DNA of 64,000 nucleotides from positions 1-64,000 of the forward strand of contig DVMQ01000017.1 in NCBI GenBank assembly GCA_018714895.1, written 5' to 3'. This document shows positions 39,185 to 46,805 of this stretch, in pieces. The notes under the pieces were generated by a model. It had not been told where the DNA came from, ran no database searches, and saw only the letters and a program-made list of their open reading frames with translations. Within the stretch, counting starts at the first letter, position 1, and the number at the start of each line of letters is the position of its first letter. Made by a program: the position numbers and the translations under genes. This DNA comes from Coprovicinus avistercoris. GTDB taxonomy: Bacteria; Actinomycetota; Coriobacteriia; Coriobacteriales; Atopobiaceae.

Positions 39185-39448
39185 GTAGCTCTCCTCTCTG
39201 ATGAGGTACGAACGTTGTTCTCCAAACTTGAATTACTTGTATCTAAATGTATTCAAATTACAAATAACTAATACAAGAGGAAACATAGGTTGAAATAAAA
39301 ACAACCTATTTATCAGGCATTAAGCAAACTATAACAGAGCTAGCGCAAAGAAGAGTGTAAAAAAGTTGTATTACCCTATATCTAAATTGAACGGGAGGAA
39401 ACAGGCAGAAATATAAAAACTGATAGCTAGATGAAAGCGGGGTAAGAC
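39185..39448. promoter_or_regulatory. Divergent promoter region of the catabolic cluster
   Basis: A 264-base A+T-rich gap between the minus-strand kinase and the plus-strand permease. It holds a 7-bp inverted repeat (CTTGTAT 39236-39242 and ATACAAG 39271-39277) and another GTTGTAT near 39365. These are candidate binding sites for the GntR/UTRA protein of the cluster. No hexamer pair with good spacing was found for either direction. Confidence 0.4.
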
Positions 39449-40798
39449 ATGAGCAATCAGGAGTCATTGGGCAAAAAAGTTGGCTTGGGAGGTGCTATAG
39501 CGCTTTCGGTTGGCACGACCATTGGCGCAGGTATCTTTACTTCTATCAGTGAAATATCTGCAGCTGCAGGTTGTGCCCTTATGACCGTATTGGCGTTCCT
39601 CATAGGCGGCGCAATTATGATTCCGCAGAACTTGGTTCTTGCAGAGATGGCAACTGCTTTTACCGATGAGGATGGCGGTCATTATCTCTTTATCAAGCGA
39701 GCTGGTTGGCGCAAGCTGGCATTCCTTTGCGGTTGGGCGTCGTTTTGGGGTAACGATATTACCTCGGTAGCTGTAGTAGCCCTGGCAAGTGCACAGTACA
39801 TTGCGTTCCTTGTGCCAATGTCTGATCTCACGATTAAGTTTGTTGCCATTGCCATCGTTGTTGTTTGCATGATTATCAACTTGGTTTCTGTTGAAGGAAC
39901 CAGCAAGTTTCAGGCAGTCATTACTGCAATTAAGATGCTGCCATTTGTTTTGCTCATCGGTGTGGGACTGTTCTACCTCAAGGGTGAGTTTGTTACTGCT
40001 GCTCCTGCTGCGGGAGCTCCCGTTGGTATTGCAGCGCTTCTTGCGGGTATCTCCGCAACCAGCTGGTCGTATGATGGCATGGGTGCCGTCACCTATATGA
40101 CCGGCGAAATAAAGGATCCAAAACGCACGATGCCGCGTGCACTTATTGGCTCTATTCTCTTCATCATTGTGCTCTATACGCTGCTTTCGTTTGTGGTTAC
40201 AGGATTGCTGCCCTTTGAACAGATATCTACTTCAACGGCTCCGCTCGCTGACGCAGCAGCTAACCTTCCAGTAATAGGTGCTGCAGCTGGTGTGTTTACT
40301 GCAATTGCAGGTGCATTTGTGACGTTTGCCGCAGTGAACGGCACCGTTATGTTCCAGCCGAGACTTGAGTTTCAGATGGCACGCGACGGAATGTTCTTCA
40401 AGCCATTTGGCAAGATTTCTAAGTACGGAACACCATGGTTCTCTATTACAGCGCAGTGCTTGCTTGCATGCATCTTTCTCTTCTTGAGCGATATCACCAC
40501 CCTGCTCGGTTATTTCACGCTGGTTCTTCTGCTGAAGAACACCCTTACCTTTGCGACGATGTTTGCCCATCATCGTCATGATGATTACAAGCCTATGTGG
40601 AAGTGTCCCGCTTGGAAACTCATGACCGTCCTTGCCATTGCTTCATCAATGATCTTGGTGGTTTCAACCTTTATGTGGGCTCCCTTTGAAGGTCTTGCTG
40701 CGGGTGTTGTGGCAGTAGTTACTGGCATGCCTGCATACTACTTCTGGACCAAACATAATGGCTTGCCGGATGAATCTTCCCAGGCAGAGTCGCAGTAA
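39449..40798 (+). CDS. APC-family amino acid/amine permease
   Basis: A 449-residue membrane transporter with about 12 hydrophobic segments. The first segment has the APC signature GGAIALSVGTTIGAGIFTSI in TM1, and TM6 contains ATSWSYDGMGAV. There is no ATP-binding domain, so it would work as a secondary transporter. A short His-rich loop (AHHRHDD) lies near the C-terminus. In frl-type operons the Amadori-compound transporter FrlA belongs to this superfamily, so an amino-group-bearing sugar conjugate is a possible substrate. GGGGTAAGAC precedes the ATG. Confidence 0.88.
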   Translation: MSNQESLGKKVGLGGAIALSVGTTIGAGIFTSISEISAAAGCALMTVLAFLIGGAIMIPQNLVLAEMATAFTDEDGGHYLFIKRAGWRKLAFLCGWASFWGNDITSVAVVALASAQYIAFLVPMSDLTIKFVAIAIVVVCMIINLVSVEGTSKFQAVITAIKMLPFVLLIGVGLFYLKGEFVTAAPAAGAPVGIAALLAGISATSWSYDGMGAVTYMTGEIKDPKRTMPRALIGSILFIIVLYTLLSFVVTGLLPFEQISTSTAPLADAAANLPVIGAAAGVFTAIAGAFVTFAAVNGTVMFQPRLEFQMARDGMFFKPFGKISKYGTPWFSITAQCLLACIFLFLSDITTLLGYFTLVLLLKNTLTFATMFAHHRHDDYKPMWKCPAWKLMTVLAIASSMILVVSTFMWAPFEGLAAGVVAVVTGMPAYYFWTKHNGLPDESSQAESQ

Positions 40799-40807
40799 TG
40801 AGCTGTC

Positions 40808-40834
40808 GGGCACAACAAGCCTGCTGTTGTGCCC
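40808..40834 (+). promoter_or_regulatory. Hairpin between the permease and GntR genes
   Basis: A perfect 10-bp stem (40808-40817 with 40825-40834) with a 7-base loop, ten bases after the permease stop. No T-run follows. It may stabilise or partly end the permease transcript. Confidence 0.45.
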
Positions 40835-40887
40835 AGACAAGATGCTAAGCTGTATCTTGCTGTATTACCGTTGGACAGGAGCCTCTT

Positions 40888-41607
40888 ATGACCCTCGATC
40901 ATTCGAGCCCAAAAGCGCTCTATCTGCAGCTCTATGACACACTTACGGATTCTATTCGCAGGGGAGCCTTTAATCCTGGGGATGCATTTCCCTCGGAGAG
41001 TGAACTTGTAGAAACCTATCACGTCAGCCGTGTAACGGTGAGAAAAGCTCTTGCGTTGATGGTCCAGGATGGAGGGCTGATCAGAAGAAAGGGAAGAGGC
41101 ACCTTCGTGGCTTCACCAGCGTTTGTGGAAAGCCCACGAGCAAATGGTAGTTTCACGCTCTCATGCAAAGAGCGTGGCGTGAGACCAGATACAAAACTTG
41201 TGTCACGAAAAGTGGTATGGGCATCAAGGTCGGTTGCCACACAGCTTAACCTCAAAGAAGGTGAATCGGTTATCTGCGCGGAGCGTCTGCGTCTTATTAA
41301 TGATGTTCCCGCAATTATTGAGACTGATTATTTTCCACAGGAAATGGCATTTCTTATGGAAGCCAATCTTGTAGACGATCCTATCCTCGAGGTTATTTTC
41401 GAGGGCACCGGAAGGATGGGTCATCGCCATTTCGATACGTTTGAGGTTCGATTTTCGGGGCCAACAGCATCAAGGCTTTTGTCAGTTCCCGAGCGCAGTG
41501 CATTGCTCGGTGTGAATATGACGGTTTATGACGAGCAGGATGCACCGCTGTATTACAACGAACAGCTGGTGCGAAGTGATATCTACAAATACGCAATGGG
41601 GAACTAG
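40888..41607 (+). CDS. GntR-family regulator of the HutC/UTRA type
   Basis: A 239-residue regulator with an N-terminal winged helix (PSESELVETYHVSRVTVRKAL at about 33-53) and a C-terminal UTRA ligand domain. This subfamily includes FrlR, NagR and HutC and senses a sugar phosphate or amino-acid-like effector. It lies inside the cluster between the permease and the enzymes and most likely controls them. GGAGCC precedes the ATG. Confidence 0.9.
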   Translation: MTLDHSSPKALYLQLYDTLTDSIRRGAFNPGDAFPSESELVETYHVSRVTVRKALALMVQDGGLIRRKGRGTFVASPAFVESPRANGSFTLSCKERGVRPDTKLVSRKVVWASRSVATQLNLKEGESVICAERLRLINDVPAIIETDYFPQEMAFLMEANLVDDPILEVIFEGTGRMGHRHFDTFEVRFSGPTASRLLSVPERSALLGVNMTVYDEQDAPLYYNEQLVRSDIYKYAMGN

Positions 41608-41637
41608 CTTCCCACATACTTGTGAGAGGAGAACATG

Positions 41638-42375
41638 ATGCGGGATTTTCTCGGCATGTTCGATGAACGCAAGCCAATCATTGGCATGATTCACTGCAAG
41701 GGTACAAATCGTGAAGATACCCTTGCTCGTGCTAAGCGTGAGATTGATATATACGTCCAAGGTGGGCTGGATGGCTGCATTGTGGAGACCTACTTTGGCA
41801 CGCTTTCAAATGTTGTTGATGTGCTGTCCTACCTTAAAGAAGCGCATCTACCCCTCGTCTACGGTGTTAACGTGCTCAATGTTGACGCTATAGGTTTTGA
41901 AATGGCCAGGCGTTATGACTGCGCTTTTGTACAGCTTGACTCGGTTGTAGGACATGTAAAACCACGCGATGAAGAATCACTGGCAGCCTTTCTTGAGATG
42001 GAACGTAAAAGCTGCAATGCGGCCGTTATGGGTGGTGTGCGTTTTAAATACCAGCCAGTTCTCTCCGAGAATACCGAAGAAGAAGACCTTCATATTGCTA
42101 TGGGTCGTTGCGATGCTGTTGCTGTTACTCAGAATGCAACGGGACAAGAAACTTCAATGGAGAAGATCGAGCGGTTCCGAGGGGCACTCGGCGATTTTCC
42201 TCTCTTTGTTACCGCCGGTGTAACTGCAGAGCATGCGGCCACACAACTTTCAGTGTGCGATGGAGCGGTGGTAGGAAGCTACCTCAAAGATACCTATACC
42301 GATAGCGGAGATGTATCTCCAGAGCATGTTGACAAACTCATGGATGCAGTTCGTGCGTTTCGTGCAGAGCTCTAG
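41638..42375 (+). CDS. BtpA/SgcQ-family TIM-barrel protein
   Basis: A 245-residue protein with the features of the BtpA/SgcQ family: KPIIGMIHCKG at the start, IYVQGGLDGCIVETYFG, and the C-terminal phosphate-type loop TAGVTAEHA followed by CDGAVVGSYLKD. The family is a TIM-barrel of uncertain enzymatic role; members occur in sugar operons such as E. coli sgc. ATG 41638 has six bases to AGGAG; ATG 41635 is possible. It is the first of three closely spaced genes (9-base gaps). Confidence 0.82.
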   Translation: MRDFLGMFDERKPIIGMIHCKGTNREDTLARAKREIDIYVQGGLDGCIVETYFGTLSNVVDVLSYLKEAHLPLVYGVNVLNVDAIGFEMARRYDCAFVQLDSVVGHVKPRDEESLAAFLEMERKSCNAAVMGGVRFKYQPVLSENTEEEDLHIAMGRCDAVAVTQNATGQETSMEKIERFRGALGDFPLFVTAGVTAEHAATQLSVCDGAVVGSYLKDTYTDSGDVSPEHVDKLMDAVRAFRAEL

Positions 42376-42384
42376 GAGGCACGT

Positions 42385-43359
42385 ATGAAAACTGTCTCTC
42401 ATGAGCGCGTCTTCTTCGTTGGGGACGTGGCAACTGATGAATACTATCAGGCGCCGTATTTTCCCTCCATCAAGGAGAAAATAATTGTTCATGCTCTTAA
42501 ACCTCAGATGGGTGGCATGATTGCAAACGCAGCCTGTGTTTTTGCTTCCTATGGGGTGCCAGCACAGTTTATGACAGCGCTCAAACCGAGTGAAAACTCT
42601 CGCAATCTGTGTGCCGGTCTTGAGCGTGCAGGACTGGACACCACTCATATGGTTTGGGACGAATCTCTCCCAGAGTCCAAAACCATTGTTATTCTCGCCG
42701 AAGATGAACACACGGTATTTATTCCAACGATGGGTATTACACGAATAGATATACCTGCAGAAACTTTGGAAGCTTTACGCGATGCTGACTACGTGTATTC
42801 AAATTTCTGGGAAATTGCACCTTTGGCTGCGGGAGATTTGAGTGGACTCGATCTGTTGCTCGACCTCAAGGCTCATGGAACAAAGATCTGGTGCGATTTA
42901 GATGTTGCCGAGTTGGGTCCTGGACATCAGCGGCTTCTGAGCGCCCTCGACGTTGTATTTGTTAACGAAGTGGGTGAGAAAAACCTTGCAAACCATCTTG
43001 GTGGCGATCCTATCACTGCCCTTCATGAGCTTGGTGTGCGTATGGTAGTGGTGACGCGCGCAGAGCAGGGGGCAAGCGTATATATGGCTAACCATGTGCC
43101 ACTGGAGGTTGAAGGTTGGCCAGTTGAGGTTGTTGATGTTACCGGCGCGGGCGATACGTTCTGTTCATCTTTTCTTTATGCAAACCTCTGTAGTGATGAC
43201 ATAGAGCTTTGCGCAAGGTTTGCCAATGCAGCTGCTGCTCGAGCAGTGTGTGGCATGGGCCCGCGTTCTGGTGCTGTTGGAGCAGCCTCGGTATTGGATT
43301 TCATGAGCCAAAGGGGTGTTGATATAACACCTTTCCAGGTATTTCTTCGCAATGAATAG
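42385..43359 (+). CDS. PfkB/ribokinase-family sugar kinase
   Basis: A 324-residue kinase with the N-terminal motif FFVGDVATDEYY, the substrate-side GGMIANAACVFASYG and the normal catalytic signature VDVTGAGDTF, with the catalytic Asp at residue 257. It would phosphorylate a sugar or sugar derivative using ATP. TAGGAGG precedes the ATG. It lies between the BtpA-like and AllA-like genes. Confidence 0.9.
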   Translation: MKTVSHERVFFVGDVATDEYYQAPYFPSIKEKIIVHALKPQMGGMIANAACVFASYGVPAQFMTALKPSENSRNLCAGLERAGLDTTHMVWDESLPESKTIVILAEDEHTVFIPTMGITRIDIPAETLEALRDADYVYSNFWEIAPLAAGDLSGLDLLLDLKAHGTKIWCDLDVAELGPGHQRLLSALDVVFVNEVGEKNLANHLGGDPITALHELGVRMVVVTRAEQGASVYMANHVPLEVEGWPVEVVDVTGAGDTFCSSFLYANLCSDDIELCARFANAAAARAVCGMGPRSGAVGAASVLDFMSQRGVDITPFQVFLRNE

Positions 43360-43368
43360 GATGCAACC

Positions 43369-43860
43369 ATGACTCATAACATGCTTACACCTGTCGATGT
43401 AACTCAGATTGAGTGGCAACGCTATGGCATTCTGTATGACCTTACGGGCGCTGGGACTACTGGCAATACCAATGCCTCATCAGGGGAGGGTTGGAGTGAC
43501 GTTGATACGGACCGACCGCTTCTTGATACACTTTCTTATATCGGCATGACAACAAGTTCTGGCATGCCGTTTGATTGCAGTGAAGTTGAACGTCATCAGC
43601 ATACCCAGGAAGCACAAATTCCTGCTGGCAAGCCAATTTGTTTATTGGTGGCACCTCCGAGTGATGAGCCACCTTCTCAAAAAGATTTAACGGCAATTAC
43701 GATCCGTCCGGGATACGTGTTTGTCCTGCACAGAAGCGTGTGGCACTCCGCCTCACATGGAGTTGAACCAGATACTTCGTACTATTGGATGGCAAATGTA
43801 TTTGAAAATGAGCCAACCGTTTGGGCAGCAATTAAAGATGGACCAGTGCGAGTAGGTTAA
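43369..43860 (+). CDS. AllA-like (ureidoglycolate lyase-like) cupin protein
   Basis: A 163-residue protein. The pattern ERHQHTQEAQIP, then LLVAPPSDEP and the HRSVWH segment matches the AllA/ureidoglycolate lyase layout (ERH..GSQAF and YHRGVWH). Family enzymes act on small hydroxy-acid conjugates such as ureidoglycolate. No allantoin genes lie nearby, so a different substrate in the sugar-conjugate pathway is likely. It is the last gene of the plus-strand operon and is followed by a strong terminator. Confidence 0.7.
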   Translation: MTHNMLTPVDVTQIEWQRYGILYDLTGAGTTGNTNASSGEGWSDVDTDRPLLDTLSYIGMTTSSGMPFDCSEVERHQHTQEAQIPAGKPICLLVAPPSDEPPSQKDLTAITIRPGYVFVLHRSVWHSASHGVEPDTSYYWMANVFENEPTVWAAIKDGPVRVG

Positions 43861-43880
43861 TCATTCATATGCTTCCCGGA

Positions 43881-43910
43881 AGCCCACAGCAATCTGCTGT
43901 GGGCTTTTTT
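43881..43910 (+). terminator. Terminator at the end of the catabolic cluster
   Basis: A perfect 10-bp stem (43881-43890 with 43896-43905), five-base loop and six T. Confidence 0.93.
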
Positions 43911-44028
43911 ATGAGCTTTGTTCTGAAGGGGCTGTGTTCTGGCGTGTCTTTTCGGTAAGAATAGGGGTGATAAGAAGACTTAGTACTGCGTGGTAGAGCG
44001 GTACATGATGGGTGTAAGGAGAACTCTT

Positions 44029-44889
44029 GTGAAGGAATCTGTCTCCCCAGGCGAGAACTCCTTTTCTGATTTTGGCGATACGCAAGATTTGGATGGCACG
44101 CTCGTAATGCGTGTGGGATATCGTGGATCGGCGTTTGCGGGATTTGCATATCAGCCTGATCAGCGTACTGTTGCAGGAGAGATAATCCGTGCTCTTGAGA
44201 CGTATTTACGCAGGCCAGTAGAGCTTACCTGTGCTGGTAGAACCGATGCAGGAGTGCATGCTATTGCTCAGCATGTAAGTATTCCAATCACTGCTGAAGA
44301 ATCTCAGCTAAATGGAGCTACCCTAAAGCGCGCCCTTACCGCATTGTTGCCGGATGACATCTCTGTTGGAGCGTTGTATCAAGCTAAAAAAGGGTTTTCG
44401 GCACGTTTTGATGCACTTTCTCGCTCTTATCGATATCGCATTTCCGCTGGATGGACCCGTCCTGTTATGGCGTGGGATCACGCTTGGTGGCTTCGCTCCG
44501 ATCTCGATGTTGAGCGTATGGATGAGGCATCGCGTTGTCTCATAGGAGAACATGATTTCAAGAGTTTTTGTAAGGCAGCATCAGCGGTAGGAAAGCCAAC
44601 TTCAAGAAACGTTATCTCGCTGACTATTTCGCAGATTGAAGAAGCGGGCGAGCCACTTGTAGCTGTGGATATTTGTGGAAATGCCTTCTTGCATTCAATG
44701 GTTCGCACAATTGTGGGAACGCTAGTTGAGGTAGGGCGAGGACGAAAAGAACCTCAATGGGTCGAAGAGGTGCTTGCTGCATGCGATAGGCGAGCGGCTG
44801 GCCAGTGTTCACCTGCCAAAGGACTTACCTTTACAGGGGTGGCATATCCACCAGAAGCGCTTACACCATGGTTGAAGGAAGGTGTTTAG
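44029..44889 (+). CDS. truA: tRNA pseudouridine(38-40) synthase TruA
   Basis: TruA makes pseudouridine at positions 38-40 of tRNA anticodon arms. The 286-residue product has the catalytic AGRTDAGVHA loop with its Asp and the later segment GNAFLHSMVRTIVGTL. GTG 44029 was chosen because AAGGAG lies seven bases before it; the frame is open to 43990. It overlaps the next gene by eight bases. rplM-rpsI do not follow. Confidence 0.93.
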   Translation: MKESVSPGENSFSDFGDTQDLDGTLVMRVGYRGSAFAGFAYQPDQRTVAGEIIRALETYLRRPVELTCAGRTDAGVHAIAQHVSIPITAEESQLNGATLKRALTALLPDDISVGALYQAKKGFSARFDALSRSYRYRISAGWTRPVMAWDHAWWLRSDLDVERMDEASRCLIGEHDFKSFCKAASAVGKPTSRNVISLTISQIEEAGEPLVAVDICGNAFLHSMVRTIVGTLVEVGRGRKEPQWVEEVLAACDRRAAGQCSPAKGLTFTGVAYPPEALTPWLKEGV

Positions 44890-45820
44890 CATAGACGAGT
44901 TACTCATTCATGAGGCAGTGCATAGTCTCGAAGATACCGTGCGTCTACTTCCATTTTTATTTATTACCTATCTCATTATGGAAGCGTTGGAACATGGGAT
45001 GGCGGGAAAGCTTGAGCGTGGTATTGCACACGCAGGTGCCGCTGGTTCGATAGTTGGTGCCTTGGCGGGTGCAATTCCACAATGCGGCTTTTCTGCGATG
45101 GCAGCGACGCTTTATGCCGGACGCGTTGTGACGATAGGCACGCTCATAGCAGTCTTTTTGTCCACAAGCGACGAAATGATTCCCGTATTTGTAGCCCAGG
45201 GGGAATCCTTAGGCACGATGGCAACCATTGTGGGTGTCAAAATAGTCGTTGCCATTATTGCAGGCCTCAGTATCGATGCTCTTTTGCGCGCTTTGGGGCA
45301 CGCGGGGGATGGGTCTCTTCACATCCATGAATTGTGTGAACGTGCTCATTGTCATTGTGATGAAGAGGAGCATACACACAGTGGTCATTCCCATGACCAT
45401 CACGATTCTCACCGTGCGATGCTCTGGTCAATAGTGCGTGCTGCACTTGCTCATACCTTACAAGTCGCTGCTTTTATCTTGGTGATCACCTTTGTAATGG
45501 GTTTGGTTATTGAAGGTGTAGGGACCGACGTTATTGCATCCCTTGCTCATGGTCATCCTGTGCGTGCAGTATTTGTGGCAGCTTTAGTTGGTCTTATCCC
45601 TAATTGCGCTGCAAGTGTTGTTATCTGTCAGCTGTATCTTGCTGGATCGCTTGGCGCAGGAGCCCTCTTGGCGGGTTTGCTTGCTGGCGGAGGAGTTGGT
45701 CTTGCAGTTCTTTTTAGAACAAATCGCAGCTTGCGAGAAAATCTTGCAATAACAATCCTGGTGTACATGATTGCTGTTGTGGCAGGAATCGTAGCAACAG
45801 TTATAGGGTTTGCTCCTTAG
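44882..45820 (+). CDS. Putative metal exporter with two inverted half-repeats and a His-rich loop
   Basis: A 312-residue membrane protein with about eight to ten hydrophobic segments. Two related motifs, GAIPQCGFSA near residue 62 and GLIPNCAASV near 240, suggest two half-repeats, as in the putative 10-TM heavy-metal/manganese transporter family. The central cytosolic loop (about 143-180) is packed with His, Cys and Glu (including HCHCDEEEHTHSGHSHDHHDSH-type spacing), which could sense or hold metal. GTG 44882 overlaps the end of truA, so it is co-translated. The metal is not known from sequence. Confidence 0.75.
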   Translation: MFSIDELLIHEAVHSLEDTVRLLPFLFITYLIMEALEHGMAGKLERGIAHAGAAGSIVGALAGAIPQCGFSAMAATLYAGRVVTIGTLIAVFLSTSDEMIPVFVAQGESLGTMATIVGVKIVVAIIAGLSIDALLRALGHAGDGSLHIHELCERAHCHCDEEEHTHSGHSHDHHDSHRAMLWSIVRAALAHTLQVAAFILVITFVMGLVIEGVGTDVIASLAHGHPVRAVFVAALVGLIPNCAASVVICQLYLAGSLGAGALLAGLLAGGGVGLAVLFRTNRSLRENLAITILVYMIAVVAGIVATVIGFAP

Positions 45821-45905
45821 ATGAGGCTGATCAGCTCCCTCATGGAGGTCGTGCACCTTATGCGACGGTAAAGCGCCTAAAACTTACAGCTCAGAGGGGT
45901 GTGTT

Positions 45906-46649
45906 ATGGTGCGGAAAAGAGAGCGTTATTCGCGATCGGATGTGCCGGTAGCAAGTAAGAAGCGCAGTGTCATTGCGGTATTTGTGCTGGTTGGTATAGT
46001 CGCTTTGCTTGGTGGGATCGTTTGGTTTTTATGGCAGCGTGCAAATGACGACAGTGTTCTCGGCGATCGTGAACTTGCCTCATCGCTCGCTTCGACGTCT
46101 AACGTAGAGCCAATATCAGGAACCACTGCCTCAGAGGACACCTTTACAAACATTCTTGTTTTTCTCGTTGATGATGTGTCATCTGAACATCCTACGTTAA
46201 CTGGTGCAACGCTTATGTGTCTGAACCGTTCGCAAAACTCTGCATCGTTGGTTTCACTCCCTCTTTCTATGCAGGTTGAGGATGATAAAACCCTTGCTGA
46301 TGCATTTTCAGAACAAGGTGCCAGTGCCTGCATTGGACTTACTTCACAGGCTACAAACATGTCGTTTGAGCACGTTGTGGTGATTGATAATCAAGGCTGG
46401 TCTCAGCTGGAAGAACTATCTAACGCTGGAGGAAATGATCTCGTTTCTAAGGTTTCCGACCTTCTGGGCTATATGAAAACTGATATGGACAGTTCAGACT
46501 TACTCGAATTGGCAGAAACAGTTCATTCGATTGATCTTTCCAGTGCTCAGCGAATTGATGCGCCGGTAACACAGCAAGATTCTTGGACTGTGGTCGATGC
46601 AACAGAGCTTGGTTTAGAAGTGGGGACATTAGTGGAGGAGCAATCATAG
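45906..46649 (+). CDS. Membrane-anchored LCP-like (LytR-CpsA-Psr) protein, degenerate
   Basis: A 247-residue protein with a basic N-terminus, one membrane segment at about 20-43 and an extracellular domain. The order NILVFLVDDV, TLMCLNRSQNSASLVSLPLSM and HVVVIDNQGW follows the pattern of LCP ligases that attach polymers to peptidoglycan. The usual SIPRD arginine/aspartate motif reads SLPLSM, and the product is shorter than typical. It may be inactive or a divergent relative; the glycosyltransferase downstream hints at a cell-envelope role. Confidence 0.55.
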   Translation: MVRKRERYSRSDVPVASKKRSVIAVFVLVGIVALLGGIVWFLWQRANDDSVLGDRELASSLASTSNVEPISGTTASEDTFTNILVFLVDDVSSEHPTLTGATLMCLNRSQNSASLVSLPLSMQVEDDKTLADAFSEQGASACIGLTSQATNMSFEHVVVIDNQGWSQLEELSNAGGNDLVSKVSDLLGYMKTDMDSSDLLELAETVHSIDLSSAQRIDAPVTQQDSWTVVDATELGLEVGTLVEEQS

Positions 46650-46653
46650 GATT

Positions 46654-46718
46654 CTTTTAGTGTATCCGTGTCGGGTTTGTGTTGGATTTCCGCCTGCGGC
46701 TCTAGCGCGCACTAAAAG
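46654..46718. repeat. Inverted repeat in the gap before the glycosyltransferase
   Basis: A perfect 9-bp inverted repeat (46654-46662 with 46710-46718) encloses 47 G+C-rich bases that contain a further short palindrome. There is no T-run after it; a terminator or structured RNA is possible. Confidence 0.35.
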
Positions 46719-46805
46719 TGCATCCTCCTGATAACCTAAGGATAGCTGTGATATAACCACTGCCGTCAATCTTGTTCTATTCATCGCGTCAATCAAGGAG
46801 CATAC

